Shown: piece after piece, positions 44,446-53,874 of the stretch
Position numbering within the stretch: the stretch's first letter is position 1
Layout of the letters: the number at the start of each line of letters is the position of its first letter
Assembly: GCA_021298375.1 (NCBI GenBank)
Contig: JAJTFE010000015.1
Coordinates: 1 to 55,370, forward strand
Length of the DNA stretch: 55,370 nucleotides
Origin: Blastopirellula sp.
GTDB lineage: Bacteria; Planctomycetota; Planctomycetia; Pirellulales; Pirellulaceae
Reading direction: 5' to 3'
Notes under the pieces: model-generated
Database searches by the model: none
Told to the model about the DNA's origin: nothing
The model's input: only the letters and a program-made list of their open reading frames with translations
Position numbers and translations under genes: made by a program

Positions 44446-45372
44446 TCACTGCTTGACAATTCGCCGCGAGTCTGAATTCCAGCTCAGCCACGCGGTCTCG
44501 ATCGTGCCGTAGTGGATGTCGACAATGTCGTTCACGTCCGGGGCGTAGCCACCTGCCATCGAGATGGCGATTGGGATTCGCCGCTCTCGATAAAAATCGA
44601 GCACCAGTTGGTCGCGCTGCCGCAGGCCCGACTTGGACAAGCGGAGATGACCGAGGCGATCGTGTTCAAAGGGGTCGGCGCCGGCGAGGAAAAAAACCAA
44701 ATCGGGCTCGAAAACGAGGTCGATTTTCCGCAGAGCGCGTTCCAGCTCTTCGAGGTACTCGCCGTCGCCCGTGCCGGGAGCCAAGTCGATATCGAGGTCG
44801 CTGGTTGCCTTGCGAAAGGGGTAGTTCTTGACGCAGTGAATCGAAAAAGAATAGAGCGTTGGGTCGCCTGCCGCGATGGCTGCCGTTCCATTCCCCTGAT
44901 GCACGTCGCAGTCGACAAACAGCGCCCGCTGGATTGCGCCCTCCAGTTGCAGGACGCGAGCTGCCACGCAGACATCATTAAAAACGCAATAGCCTTGTCC
45001 GCCATCCCAATTGGCATGGTGGGTGCCCCCCGCCAGATTCACCGCGACGCCATCCTGAAGTGCGCTCCGGGCCGCACCGATACTGGCGCCCGAGGAACGC
45101 CGCGAGCGTTCGATCATCCGTTCGGACCAGGGAAAGCCAATTCGGCGCTGCTCAACGTCACTCAGCTCTCCGGAGGACGCGCGGCGAATGTACTCGGCGG
45201 AATGGGCCAGGGCGAGTTGCTCATCCGAGGCCGCCTCGGGAATCAGGAAGCGGCAATTGCCCGTCCAATCGGAGGCTGCCAGCCGTTCTCGCAGCAGACG
45301 ATACTTGGCCATCGGAAAACGATGTCCCGGCGGCAGGGGAAGCTCAAAGATGTCGGAGTAGTACAAATCCAT
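44446..45372 (-). CDS. Histone deacetylase superfamily protein (acetyl-lysine/acetylpolyamine hydrolase type)
   Basis: This 308-residue enzyme belongs to the arginase/deacetylase fold. The active-site pair His118-His119 (GGTHHA), the zinc ligands Asp156 and His158 (DCDVHQGNG) and Asp233 (GADPFEHDRLG), and GGYAP near the C-terminus are all present. The FPMAKYRLLRERL start resembles class IV-like bacterial members. The substrate may be an acetylated protein or small amine. No neighbour shares its function, but a sirtuin and a GNAT acetyltransferase lie elsewhere in the window. Confidence 0.92.
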   Translation of the reverse strand: MDLYYSDIFELPLPPGHRFPMAKYRLLRERLAASDWTGNCRFLIPEAASDEQLALAHSAEYIRRASSGELSDVEQRRIGFPWSERMIERSRRSSGASIGAARSALQDGVAVNLAGGTHHANWDGGQGYCVFNDVCVAARVLQLEGAIQRALFVDCDVHQGNGTAAIAAGDPTLYSFSIHCVKNYPFRKATSDLDIDLAPGTGDGEYLEELERALRKIDLVFEPDLVFFLAGADPFEHDRLGHLRLSKSGLRQRDQLVLDFYRERRIPIAISMAGGYAPDVNDIVDIHYGTIETAWLSWNSDSRRIVKQ

Positions 45373-45470
45373 CGACTCTGCCCAGAGTTATGGCTTCCCG
45401 CTCTCCAGCTCACTTGCCCCTTGCCGGCCGAGCCGCAAACCGGGCAATCGCTGGCAGCCTTCCCGCGCGC

Positions 45471-45959
45471 TTACTCGGTCGCTTCCTGCGCACTGTCGAG
45501 GGTTGTAAACAGCTGGGCTTCGGCATTCAAGGCAGCGGTCGCCGAGGCATTCACGGTTTCCCACACGACAACGCGGGTCAACTGCAGTTCATACCCCGTT
45601 ACCTGTTGCAGCAGCCGAGGACCAACTTCCAGCAGCAGGTAGCGGGCAATGTTCTCGGCTGTTGGATTGTAGGGCAGTTCGTAGAGTTTGTGCGGAGTAA
45701 CCTGTCGCAACGCCTGAAGGGCATCGCGATCCTCTTCCCAAAGAAGAAAGCCGTGGTCCCAGTTTTCATCGATCCACGATTTAAACAGTCGATTGATCAC
45801 TGCAAAATCGACAACCCGCCCCAGTTCATCGACCTCGCTGCCGGTGACATGAAACTCGACGACGTAGTTGTGGCCGTGCAGGTTTGCGCACTTGCCTTCG
45901 TGGTGCAATAGGCGATGCCCCGCACAAAAGGGCACCTTGCGCATGACAGTGATTACCAT
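45471..45959 (-). CDS. queD: 6-pyruvoyltetrahydropterin synthase-type QueD
   Basis: This 162-residue enzyme makes 6-carboxy-5,6,7,8-tetrahydropterin, the second step to preQ0 and queuosine. The zinc histidines His15 (AGHRL), His28 and His30 (LHGHNY) and the catalytic Cys24 (KCANLHGH) are present, as are VVDFAVI and WDHGFLL. The conserved Glu of VWETVNASA is retained. The C-terminus is about 25 residues longer than in E. coli QueD. Unlike Tgt and QueC in this window, its zinc site is normal. A role in folate or BH4 synthesis is a minor alternative. Confidence 0.9.
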   Translation of the reverse strand: MVITVMRKVPFCAGHRLLHHEGKCANLHGHNYVVEFHVTGSEVDELGRVVDFAVINRLFKSWIDENWDHGFLLWEEDRDALQALRQVTPHKLYELPYNPTAENIARYLLLEVGPRLLQQVTGYELQLTRVVVWETVNASATAALNAEAQLFTTLDSAQEATE

Positions 45960-46147
45960 AGAAGCGAATCGATCAACCTGAAGATACCGTGCCGCCTTCG
46001 CTGGCAGCCATGCCCTATCTTAACCGAGGAATGCAGCGGGAAAAGGGTTGTCGGGCGGCGATTCGGCGGGACCAGCGCAGCGAACTCTCCTTTCGCCCTC
46101 TTCGGCGGACGATTCCTCTTTCACCCGAGCTCAGTCGAAGCTGGCCC

Positions 46148-46492
46148 TCAAGGCTGACTTTTGAGTTTCGGGTTCTGGGCGTGGCGGTCGCGATCCCGGT
46201 TGGTCTTCTTCTGCAAATTCGCCTCGAGAGCCGAGCTCAGATCGACGCCCGTCTGATTGGCGAGACAAATCAGGACGAACAAGACGTCAGCCAATTCGTC
46301 GGCAAGCTCTTTCCGCGGTTCATCGCTCTTGAAGCTCTGCTCTCCATAAGTCCTCGAGATCAGTCGGGCTACCTCCCCTACTTCCTCCATCAATTGGGCC
46401 AGGTTGGTCAGCTCGGAGAAGTAGCGGACCCCGACCGTCTTGATCCAGTCGTCGACAATCGTTTGGGCTTGTTTCAGCGTCAACTCATTCAT
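46148..46492 (-). CDS. MazG-like nucleotide pyrophosphohydrolase
   Basis: This 114-residue protein has the MazG-type motifs EEVGEVARL (36-44) and KELADELADVLFVLICLA, which bind magnesium and NTP or dNTP pyrophosphate. It probably degrades unusual nucleotides. The start codon overlaps the last bases of the frameshifted pseudouridine synthase, so the two are translationally coupled if that gene is expressed. The C-terminal 15 residues are basic and unconserved. Confidence 0.85.
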   Translation of the reverse strand: MNELTLKQAQTIVDDWIKTVGVRYFSELTNLAQLMEEVGEVARLISRTYGEQSFKSDEPRKELADELADVLFVLICLANQTGVDLSSALEANLQKKTNRDRDRHAQNPKLKSQP

Positions 46493-47539
46493 GCAGCTGG
46501 TCCCCGTCCAGTTGGTCCTGCGAGCCGCGCTCCAGCCGCGCGACGAATTGGGCCAAGTCGCGAGGCAACTCGGACTGAAACTTCATCGGTTTGCCGGTTG
46601 TCGGATGGATGAACTCCAGTCGTGCCGCATGCAGAGCGAGGCGGGGGGCGCCGCTGGTATCCGAGGCTTTCTTGCCGCCGAGTGGTCCGAAGTAAACCTT
46701 TTCTCCGCAAAGCATGTGTCCGCGCTCGGAGAGGTGAATCCGAATCTGGTGGGTTCGGCCGGTCTCCAGGCGACACTCCACCAGCGTGTAAGGCCCCAAT
46801 CGCTGGAGAGGGCGGACGTGGGTAATGGCTAACTGCGCACCTTCAGGTTGAGCAGCACTGCCGCGCAGGCCATCGCCTCGATCGCGAACCAGCCAGGTCT
46901 CAATGCGCTCTGCGGATACGACTCCAATGGCCACTGCCTGATAAGCCCGCTCGATGCTGTGTTCTTTGAACTGGGCAATCAGATTGTGTTCGGCCGCCGC
47001 AGTTCGGGCAAAGACCATCAAGCCGCTCGTTTCGCGGTCCAGTCGATGCACTGGAACCACCAGTGGCAATCGCGCCGGAGGAGGGTCGTTGCGATGCTTA
47101 CCCCGCTGAGCGTGCGGCGGGAGTCGATGTTTTTGCGAGCGGGGATGCCGCTGAGGGGAACGCGGCGGAGCGGGTGCCGGAGTGAAACTTTCTCCCCGCG
47201 CCCGGAGCGTATCGGCGAGCACTTTGGGCAGCATCTCATCGGCTTTTCCACGACGATAATCTGGTCATCAACGTAGATGATTTTGACCCGATCGGCAGTC
47301 GGCGGCGGCGCAAGCGGAAACTTGTGCACCTTGACGACTTCCTTCGCCTTGAGTCGACGAGCCTCGTCCAGGCAGAGATTCCCGTTGACCTGGACATGCC
47401 GCTTTCGCACCAGCCGCCGGGCTTCATTCCAGCTGGTTTCAGGGAGCCAGCCGCGGAGGGCGGCCAGCAGCGTATCGCCAGCCTCCTGCTCGCCGGCATG
47501 AAAGATTTGAGCTTGATCCGTTTTCTTTGGTTTCGCCAT
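46485..47539 (-). pseudogene. RluA-family pseudouridine synthase, frameshifted
   Basis: The N-terminal part (from 47539) is an S4 RNA-binding domain with NEARRLVRKRHVQVNG, followed by IIYVDDQIIVVEKP. The catalytic part, with HRLDRETSGLMVFAR (catalytic Asp), GRTHQIRIHLSERGH and LALHAARLEFIHP, lies in another frame from about 47234 down. At the junction (VEKP then DEMLPKVLA) the frames differ. About 20-25 residues expected after KP are absent, so a deletion plus frameshift is likely. It may be a true pseudogene or a consensus error. The 3' end overlaps the MazG-like gene by eight bases. Confidence 0.8.
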
Positions 47540-47689
47540 AGCCTGCATCTTAGTCGATGCACCCGAGCGGAGCGTAGGGCTGGGCCAAAAAGGGCTCCGG
47601 CACCGCGCGCCGCGAACCTCTGCAGTTGGGGCTGAAGCGGAGCCGCTCAGGCTTCAAATTTCAAGCCAAATGACCAGCTTGTGCGCGAA

Positions 47690-48250
47690 CTAGGCTGCGA
47701 CCGCAGGCCGGCCAACGGCCTTCGACAACTGTTCGACTTCGGTGAGGGTCAAGGTCTGATAGACGGAACCGGATGCAGCTCGCTCCTGGACCAGCACCAG
47801 CGAGTTGGTCTGCAGCATGCGGGGGATAAAGAACCAGCAGGGGTCGAGCGTCTGTCGGGCTCCCTCGAGCGAGATAATCAGCAAGTCGGTTCCGCCCAAC
47901 TGATTAGCCAAACGCGGCAGGCTGGACGTAACGTCACCGGGGAAAACCCGCGATTTGGCTCCGGTCGCGGCGAGCGTCCGGTGAGCTTCTTTCAGCGTCA
48001 ACCCGGGGACTTTCGCCGAGCGGGCTTCAAACAAGTCGACCGCCGTAAAACGAATCTCCTCCACCCCGGAGAAGTTCTGGCAAACGGTGATCAGCGTTTC
48101 CGCCTGGCGCAGATTACCCAGCCCAAATTGCACGATCGACTTTGGCTTCAGTTTGGCAGCCAGCTTGTAGAGTTGGCGGTCGCAAACCGGCTTGGAGAAC
48201 CAAGTCAGGGCCCAGAACTGGAATTTGGATAGCTTTCTCACGGACTTCAC
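47690..48250 (-). CDS. Putative Rossmann-fold methyltransferase-like protein
   Basis: This 186-residue protein has no clear family. A nucleotide-binding-like N-terminal half is visible: SIVQFGLGNLRQAETLI with a glycine loop, then IRFTAVDLFEAR with an acidic strand end, and GDVTSSLPRLANQLGGTDLLIIS. This pattern fits class I SAM-dependent methyltransferases, but no catalytic signature is recognised. The gene is isolated. The assignment is tentative. Confidence 0.5.
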   Translation of the reverse strand: MKSVRKLSKFQFWALTWFSKPVCDRQLYKLAAKLKPKSIVQFGLGNLRQAETLITVCQNFSGVEEIRFTAVDLFEARSAKVPGLTLKEAHRTLAATGAKSRVFPGDVTSSLPRLANQLGGTDLLIISLEGARQTLDPCWFFIPRMLQTNSLVLVQERAASGSVYQTLTLTEVEQLSKAVGRPAVAA

Positions 48251-48660
48251 ACTCCCTGCGGCGCCGGTGCAACCGGCAGAACTGACGCGATCATTATCGG
48301 TCGAGGTTTGGTTAGGGAATTTGAGACAGGTTCCCCGGCGTTAACCTTTCACCAGCTTGCCAAATTCGCCCCAAGTCTTCGCTCGCCCGCGGCGGCCGCA
48401 CGCGGCTTTTACTCTCCCCTCCTACAACCGGTACAATCGGGCTTGGCCAGCCGAGTGGGAGGCTCCGGGAAACTGAATTGCCTGCCTCGACCTGAACGAA
48501 TCCGCCGGTCGCAACGTATAGTTCCGCGAGTTTTTCTCCACCCCAAAACGGGCCAGAAGTCCCCGGCCGGGAGTCGCGAGAATCTCTTCGCGCCAAATGG
48601 AACTGGGCGTGAACCACAAGCCATTGATGGTTTCAGCGGTTTGCGTTCCCCCGGTTCAGC
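48251..48660. other. Spacer upstream of the S8 protease
   Basis: About 410 bp between two divergent genes, so it should hold both promoters. No gene, repeat or clear hairpin was found. Confidence 0.5.
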
Positions 48661-51619
48661 ATGTCATCTGATATTCGCCCGGATCTTCAGCGATCCCCCC
48701 GATTTGAGTCCTGCGAAGAACGCTTGGCGCTTTCCGCCCAACCGCTCGCCGATTTGTTGACTCAAGCGCTGCAAACCCAGGCTCAGGGGAGCCAGTTCAC
48801 CCAGACCTACAACCAGCAGTCGATTCAGGCGGTGCACGCCAACTATGGGTTTCAGGGCAAGGGACAAACGATAGCCGTGATTGATTCCGGGATCGCGTGG
48901 GATCATTACGCGCTCGGCGGCGGCTTTGGCAACGGGGCGAAAGTGGTCGGGGGCTGGGACTTCGCCGAGAACGACGCCAATCCATATGACGATGGCGGAG
49001 CCGGATTTCATGGCACCCACGTCAGCGGGATCATCGGCAGCGAAGACCCGAATGTTCGCGGAGTCGCTCCCGGCGTGGACCTCGTCTCGCTCCGCGTTTT
49101 CAACGATCAGGGCGCGGGCAGCATGGAATGGGTCGAGCAGGCCCTGCAGTGGGTTCATCAAAACCGCAACCGGTTCGAGAACCCGATCACGGCAGTCAAC
49201 CTCTCATTGGGCTCAGCCTGGAATTCCAGCACGGTCCCCGGTTGGGCAACACTCGAAGACGAGTTTGCTCAATTGAAGACCGACGGGATCTTCATCAGCG
49301 TCGCTGCTGGCAACTCTTTTGCACAATACAAGACCGCAGGCTTGGCCTATCCGGCAGTGAGCAGCAGCGTTGTTCCGGTAGCCAGCCACGGAGCGAGCGG
49401 GCAATTGAGCGGCTTCAGCCAGCGCGAGGCCCGCGTGCTGGTTGCTCCGGGCGAAAATATCCGCAGCACGGCTCCGGACCATCTGTTCACCGGCGGTGCC
49501 ACCGGTCAGTTCCTCGGTTCCAGCGGCACGAGCATGGCTGCTCCGTACGTGGCTGGGGCATCCGCCCTGCTCCGCGAAGCCTATGAGTTCATACCAGACA
49601 TTTGTCGCCTCGGCCGACAGAGTCTTCGACGCAGTCACCAGCGCCTGGTACAACCGAATCAATCTCGACCGGGCCATCTCCAGCGTGATTAAGGACCTCG
49701 AGGGAAATGACTGGACGAACAGCCTCAATCTGGGACTGCTCCGAACCAACACCCGTTTTCAGGGAACGATTGGTCGCACGGATGATGTCGACACGTTCCG
49801 GTTTACCGCCGCTCAGAGCGGTACTCTCACGCTCGACTTCTCAGGCTCGCACAACCTGCAACCGCTGGTGAAAATGCTGGGTAGCCAGTTCCAGTGGCAA
49901 GGCAATCAATTGACGCTGCAGGTGACTGCCGGACAACAGTATCAGTTCAGTGTCGAGACGTTGAAGGGGATCGGCCACTATCAGGTCGATGCCAAAATCC
50001 AGCCGTTCGGAAATTTTACCAACCTCGGGACAATCCTCTCCAACCAGTTTGGCAACCAGCAAGTCGCTGGCGAGAAAGTCTTTCAATTGATCCCTGGGCG
50101 CGACGGTTTGTTGAGCGTCCATGGCAAGTTGCAATCCGGGGCGGCGACCTTTGCGGTCGTCGACTCGCTGGGTCGCACGATGGCCAGCAGCCAGACTGGC
50201 GGAGGGAACTTTCGGCTGGATGCGGCAGTCAATGCGGGCGAGCAGGTGTTTTTGAAGGTGGTGGGAACGGCTGCCTTCGATTTGAACGCTGCCAATCTCG
50301 TGCAGTTCAAGGACGGCAGCCTTGAAGTGCACGGCACCAACGCACAGGATCGCTTCGAATTGGCCAGCGGAGAGCAAATCGAAGTCCGCGTAAATGAGCT
50401 CGTCTACCGCTTTCCGGCAAGTCAGGTTCGCAACGTTCAACTCTATGGACACGCCGGCTACGACCTGTTGACATTGAACCTCGGCGCTGGCGATGAAACG
50501 GTGACCTTGGGCCAAGGCACGGCTCAAGTCGCCAGTTCCCGCGGCTGGACCATGTTTGCCAACGGGCTGCATTCGATTACCGCGTTCTCGGCCGGGGGGA
50601 ATGATCGAGCCCAATTGCTCGACTCCGCCGGCGATGACCGCCTGTCCAACGACCGACTGCTGGTTGCGATGCAAGGGCCTGGCTATGCCAACTACACCGT
50701 CGGATTCCAGCAGGTGGAGGCAACTGCCGGACGCGGAAACGACCGGGCTGATCTCGTCGGCACTGCTGGAGACGATCGCCTCGTCGCCGGCGAGCGCTAT
50801 GCTGAACTGCACAGCAGCCTGAACAGCATTACGGCCCGCGGGTTTTCCAATTTGCGAGTCAGCGGCGCCGGCGCGGCGCTGGCTCAAATCAACGGAACAG
50901 AGGTGCAGTTAGGCGACTTTGAGCAAATCCGCGCCAACTCCAGCGGGGGGCAAGACTCCGCCTGGTTCAATGATTCCTCGGGAAATGACCAGTTCTATCA
51001 GACTCCCGGCACGGCCGGCATGTTTGGCACCTGGTTTGACAACCAGGTTACGGGCTTCCGATCGCTGCAGGCCCGTTCCACATCCGGACAAGATACGGCC
51101 CAATTGATCGACTCCGCCGGAAACGACACCGCTTGGATGCATCACGACCGGACCGTAATCTCGGCGGATCTCTTCCGGACCGTGGTGGAAGGCTTCCAGC
51201 GAGTCAATCTGATTGCCAATCAGGGGGGAAGCGATACCGTCAACCTGATTGGGACCGTTGGCACCGATCAACTGTACAGCGACTCCAGCGGGACCTCGAT
51301 GCAAACGGCTGGAGGCGCGTTGAATCGCGTGGTCGGCGCAGAGCGGGTGACCGCGGACGGCTGGGCGGGTAACGATACCTCGCTGCTGGTCGGTTCAGAG
51401 GGAGTCGAGCGACTCCGCTCCGGAAATGGCGCGGTCTTGCTGCAGCGGGCGATGGAACAGCTCACGGTTCGCAACCTCGGCAAGGTTGACTTCGATGGCC
51501 GCGGCGGGGCTGATGAAGTGGTCTTTGCCCAACTGGGACAGGATGCCAACTTGCTGGGCAATGGCAACCGAGTCCGCCTCGAGTCGCAGAACCAGACCAG
51601 TAAATGGAACCCGAAGTAA
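48661..51619 (+). pseudogene. S8 subtilisin-like protease with repeat region, frameshifted
   Basis: The protein starts with an LEPR-XLL-like leader (RFESCEERLALSAQ) and has the S8 triad Asp75 (AVIDSGI), His120 (FHGTHVSG) and Ser291 (SSGTSMAAP). At LLREAYEF (about 49580) the frame ends in unrelated sequence. The family sequence continues in another frame from about 49590 with YQTFVASADRVFDAVTSAWYNRINL; roughly ten codons seem missing. The C-terminal part has a pre-peptidase C-terminal-like domain (RFQGTIGRTDDVDTFRFTAA) and repeated acidic units like AQLLDSAGDDRLSN and AQLIDSAGNDTAWM. The frameshift is real in this sequence; whether it is biological needs read data. Confidence 0.8.
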
Positions 51620-51724
51620 GGTCGATGGCTGCTAGCAGTCGGGCTTGATTTCCTGCTGCGTTGAGTGAGGCAGCTCGCTATACTCCCGCGATTTTTCAAT
51701 TTCAGGGCTTTTGATTGGACAGGG

Positions 51725-53755
51725 ATGTCAGGGCCGCAGCCGCTTGAACCGGAACACGTTGTCTTGGTGATTCACGGGGTGGGAGATCCACAGCCCGGTG
51801 AGACGCTGAGCCTGTTTGCGCGTTCGATTGCCGAGCCGGACAAGCCATTGATCGAGCGGCAGGAAACGATCTGGCTGAATGAAAAGTCGGAGCATGCGAC
51901 CTGTGTGCAGACGTTCGGCGCTCACTTGCGACAGTTGCAGTTGCGGCAATCGCCAGTTTGTCTGGCAGAGGTTTTCTGGGGCGATGTCTCGAGGGTTCGC
52001 AAAGGGATTCTGGGCGCCCTGCTGGGATTGGTCGAAATTGTCTTCGGCCTGCACTATGTAGCCTTTGCTGCAGCCCATCAAAACAGCCCGGCAGCCTCAG
52101 CGCTGCAAAGTTTGGGAACGCTGGCGACGGGGATCCTGCATGGGCCGGTCTTGGCGGTCACCTATTTTCTCGGTTTGATGACGCTCACCCTCGCGGGCAC
52201 CGAGTTAGCCTGGAGTGAGTCGCATCGAGCGGAGTTCTGGGCCCGAATCCTGATTTTGGGCTGTGCGGCGGTCGCCTGGACCTCCGGCTGGATCGGTCAG
52301 CAGATGACTCGGAATGCCGGGATTAAAGAGTTCTGGTTCTGGGTGAAAGTCCTGGCGATCTTCATGCTGGGGCTGGCACTGTGCAAGATGTTTTGGCTCG
52401 ATCATCGCCTTCCAAACCTGATGGCGACCAATCAAATCAAGCCTGGACTGATTTGGTATTGCGACGTGCTCGTGATGTTTCTCGGTCTCCTCTGGTTGGT
52501 CGAAATGATCGTGCTGATGGGGATGAGTTTTGCCTGGCTGACGGCGAACTTGAGTCCCGGTTCGCAACGTCGCAGCTTGCATGTCGCCTTTCTCCTGCCT
52601 GCGATGGCCGTCGGTTTCTGGGGCTTGGTCATGCCAATGGCCTGGCTGGCCGCAGCCCGTTCCCTGCGCCGCTTTGTCCAACTCAGCGATTTCGAAAAGT
52701 TGTTCAATGAAGCTGTCCCGCTCCTGGGCGTCCAGTGCCTGATGGCGGTGCTTGTGGCGTTGGCGGGTGGGGCGGTGTTGGTCCGTTATGGCAATTGGCG
52801 GAAGCGAGCGTTGCGCGCCGCAGCAGGATCGGGTTTTCAGCAGCCCCCGCGGCTGATCGTGCATGGGGGCCTGCAAGTGGTCCTGGCAATTTGCACGGTG
52901 ATCGGCATGAGCGGCGTGGCCGGAGTGAGCATCCTGCTGATGCGGGGAGTCGAGATTGAGCGGCTCTGGCTGGGGTTCTTTTTGGTGCAGGCCAACCACT
53001 ATGCCGCGGGCATCCTGATGCCGCTCGGTTTTCTGCTGTTCCTCGCCTTCCCCCACCTCCGACCAGCCCTCGATATCATGCTCGACGTGATCAACCACTT
53101 TTTCTTCCGGCCAACACGTCTGGAGGATTCGCTGGACGGAGATGAATTCGACATTCGCGAGACCACGCTCGACGAGGGCCAGCTGTTCTTTGCCCGAAGG
53201 GATGCGGTCCATTTGCGAATCAAACAGCTACTGGCGTGGTTTCGGGACAACCTCGAAACTCGGCCGAAGTTGACGATCATCAGCCACAGCCAGGGGACCA
53301 TGATCGGCATCGAAGTTCTCAACGATCCGGAACTGGCCTGGCTCAATCGCTCCTTTTCCTCGGTTCGACTGGTGACTATGGGGAGCCCCTTCAGCCACAT
53401 CTACCAGCATTACTTTGGTCACCTCTATCCCGATTTGAGCAACGAGGCCTGGCTCCCGCTGAGGTCGCGACTTGCCCGCTGGATGAACGTCTATCGGCGG
53501 GATGATTTTGTCGGCACTCGAATCGATTTTCCGCTGGCCGCTCGGGTGGAAGGCGTGTCTGCAGATGGGCCGGTCACACTCGGGATCGACAGCGATTGCA
53601 TTTGCTCCAATCATCCGGTTGGGCTGCGCGGGCACCTGAATTACTGGAGCGACCGGGAAGTTCTGGCCGTGCTTCGCGCAGAGCTGCTCGAGGAAAAGGC
53701 CGCTCAGGACAAAAAAGAAGCCGCGGACGGACTGCAGGTCCGTCGCGCGGCTTGA
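51725..53755 (+). CDS. Membrane protein with alpha/beta-hydrolase motifs split by a transmembrane block
   Basis: This 676-residue protein begins with an oxyanion-type strand, VVLVIHGVGDPQPG (12-25). It then has about eight or nine hydrophobic helices (about 88-440), followed by a second soluble part. That part has a GxSxG-like nucleophile elbow, IISHSQGTM (Ser522), GSPFSH, RRDDFVG and a probable catalytic His637 in GHLNYWSD. The order HG...SxSxG...H is that of an alpha/beta hydrolase with a membrane domain inserted between the first strands and the nucleophile. Function is unknown; a lipid hydrolase is a guess. The ATG with GGACAGGG upstream is preferred over an earlier GTG. Its 3' end shares DNA with a terminator for the gene opposite. 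Confidence 0.7.
   Translation: MSGPQPLEPEHVVLVIHGVGDPQPGETLSLFARSIAEPDKPLIERQETIWLNEKSEHATCVQTFGAHLRQLQLRQSPVCLAEVFWGDVSRVRKGILGALLGLVEIVFGLHYVAFAAAHQNSPAASALQSLGTLATGILHGPVLAVTYFLGLMTLTLAGTELAWSESHRAEFWARILILGCAAVAWTSGWIGQQMTRNAGIKEFWFWVKVLAIFMLGLALCKMFWLDHRLPNLMATNQIKPGLIWYCDVLVMFLGLLWLVEMIVLMGMSFAWLTANLSPGSQRRSLHVAFLLPAMAVGFWGLVMPMAWLAAARSLRRFVQLSDFEKLFNEAVPLLGVQCLMAVLVALAGGAVLVRYGNWRKRALRAAAGSGFQQPPRLIVHGGLQVVLAICTVIGMSGVAGVSILLMRGVEIERLWLGFFLVQANHYAAGILMPLGFLLFLAFPHLRPALDIMLDVINHFFFRPTRLEDSLDGDEFDIRETTLDEGQLFFARRDAVHLRIKQLLAWFRDNLETRPKLTIISHSQGTMIGIEVLNDPELAWLNRSFSSVRLVTMGSPFSHIYQHYFGHLYPDLSNEAWLPLRSRLARWMNVYRRDDFVGTRIDFPLAARVEGVSADGPVTLGIDSDCICSNHPVGLRGHLNYWSDREVLAVLRAELLEEKAAQDKKEAADGLQVRRAA
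53711..53751 (-). terminator. Rho-independent terminator overlapping the end of the hydrolase gene
   Basis: On the minus strand GCCGCG-C-GACGGAC and GTCCGTC-CGCGGC form a 13-bp stem with one bulged base, closed by CTGCA and followed by TTCTTTTTT. It stops the TPR gene transcript at 53875. The same bases encode the last residues (KKEAADGLQVRRAA) of the convergent hydrolase gene. Confidence 0.9.
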
Positions 53756-53874
53756 GCATCGATTCCCAGTCAGCTGGCCTGGCTCAGGGAGTAGCCGCGG
53801 GCAGCATTCCCGCCAGTTGTTCTCGCGAACGTTCGGCAAGAGAGTTGCGCCCGGCAGTCCAGTGCGTGAGCCGG

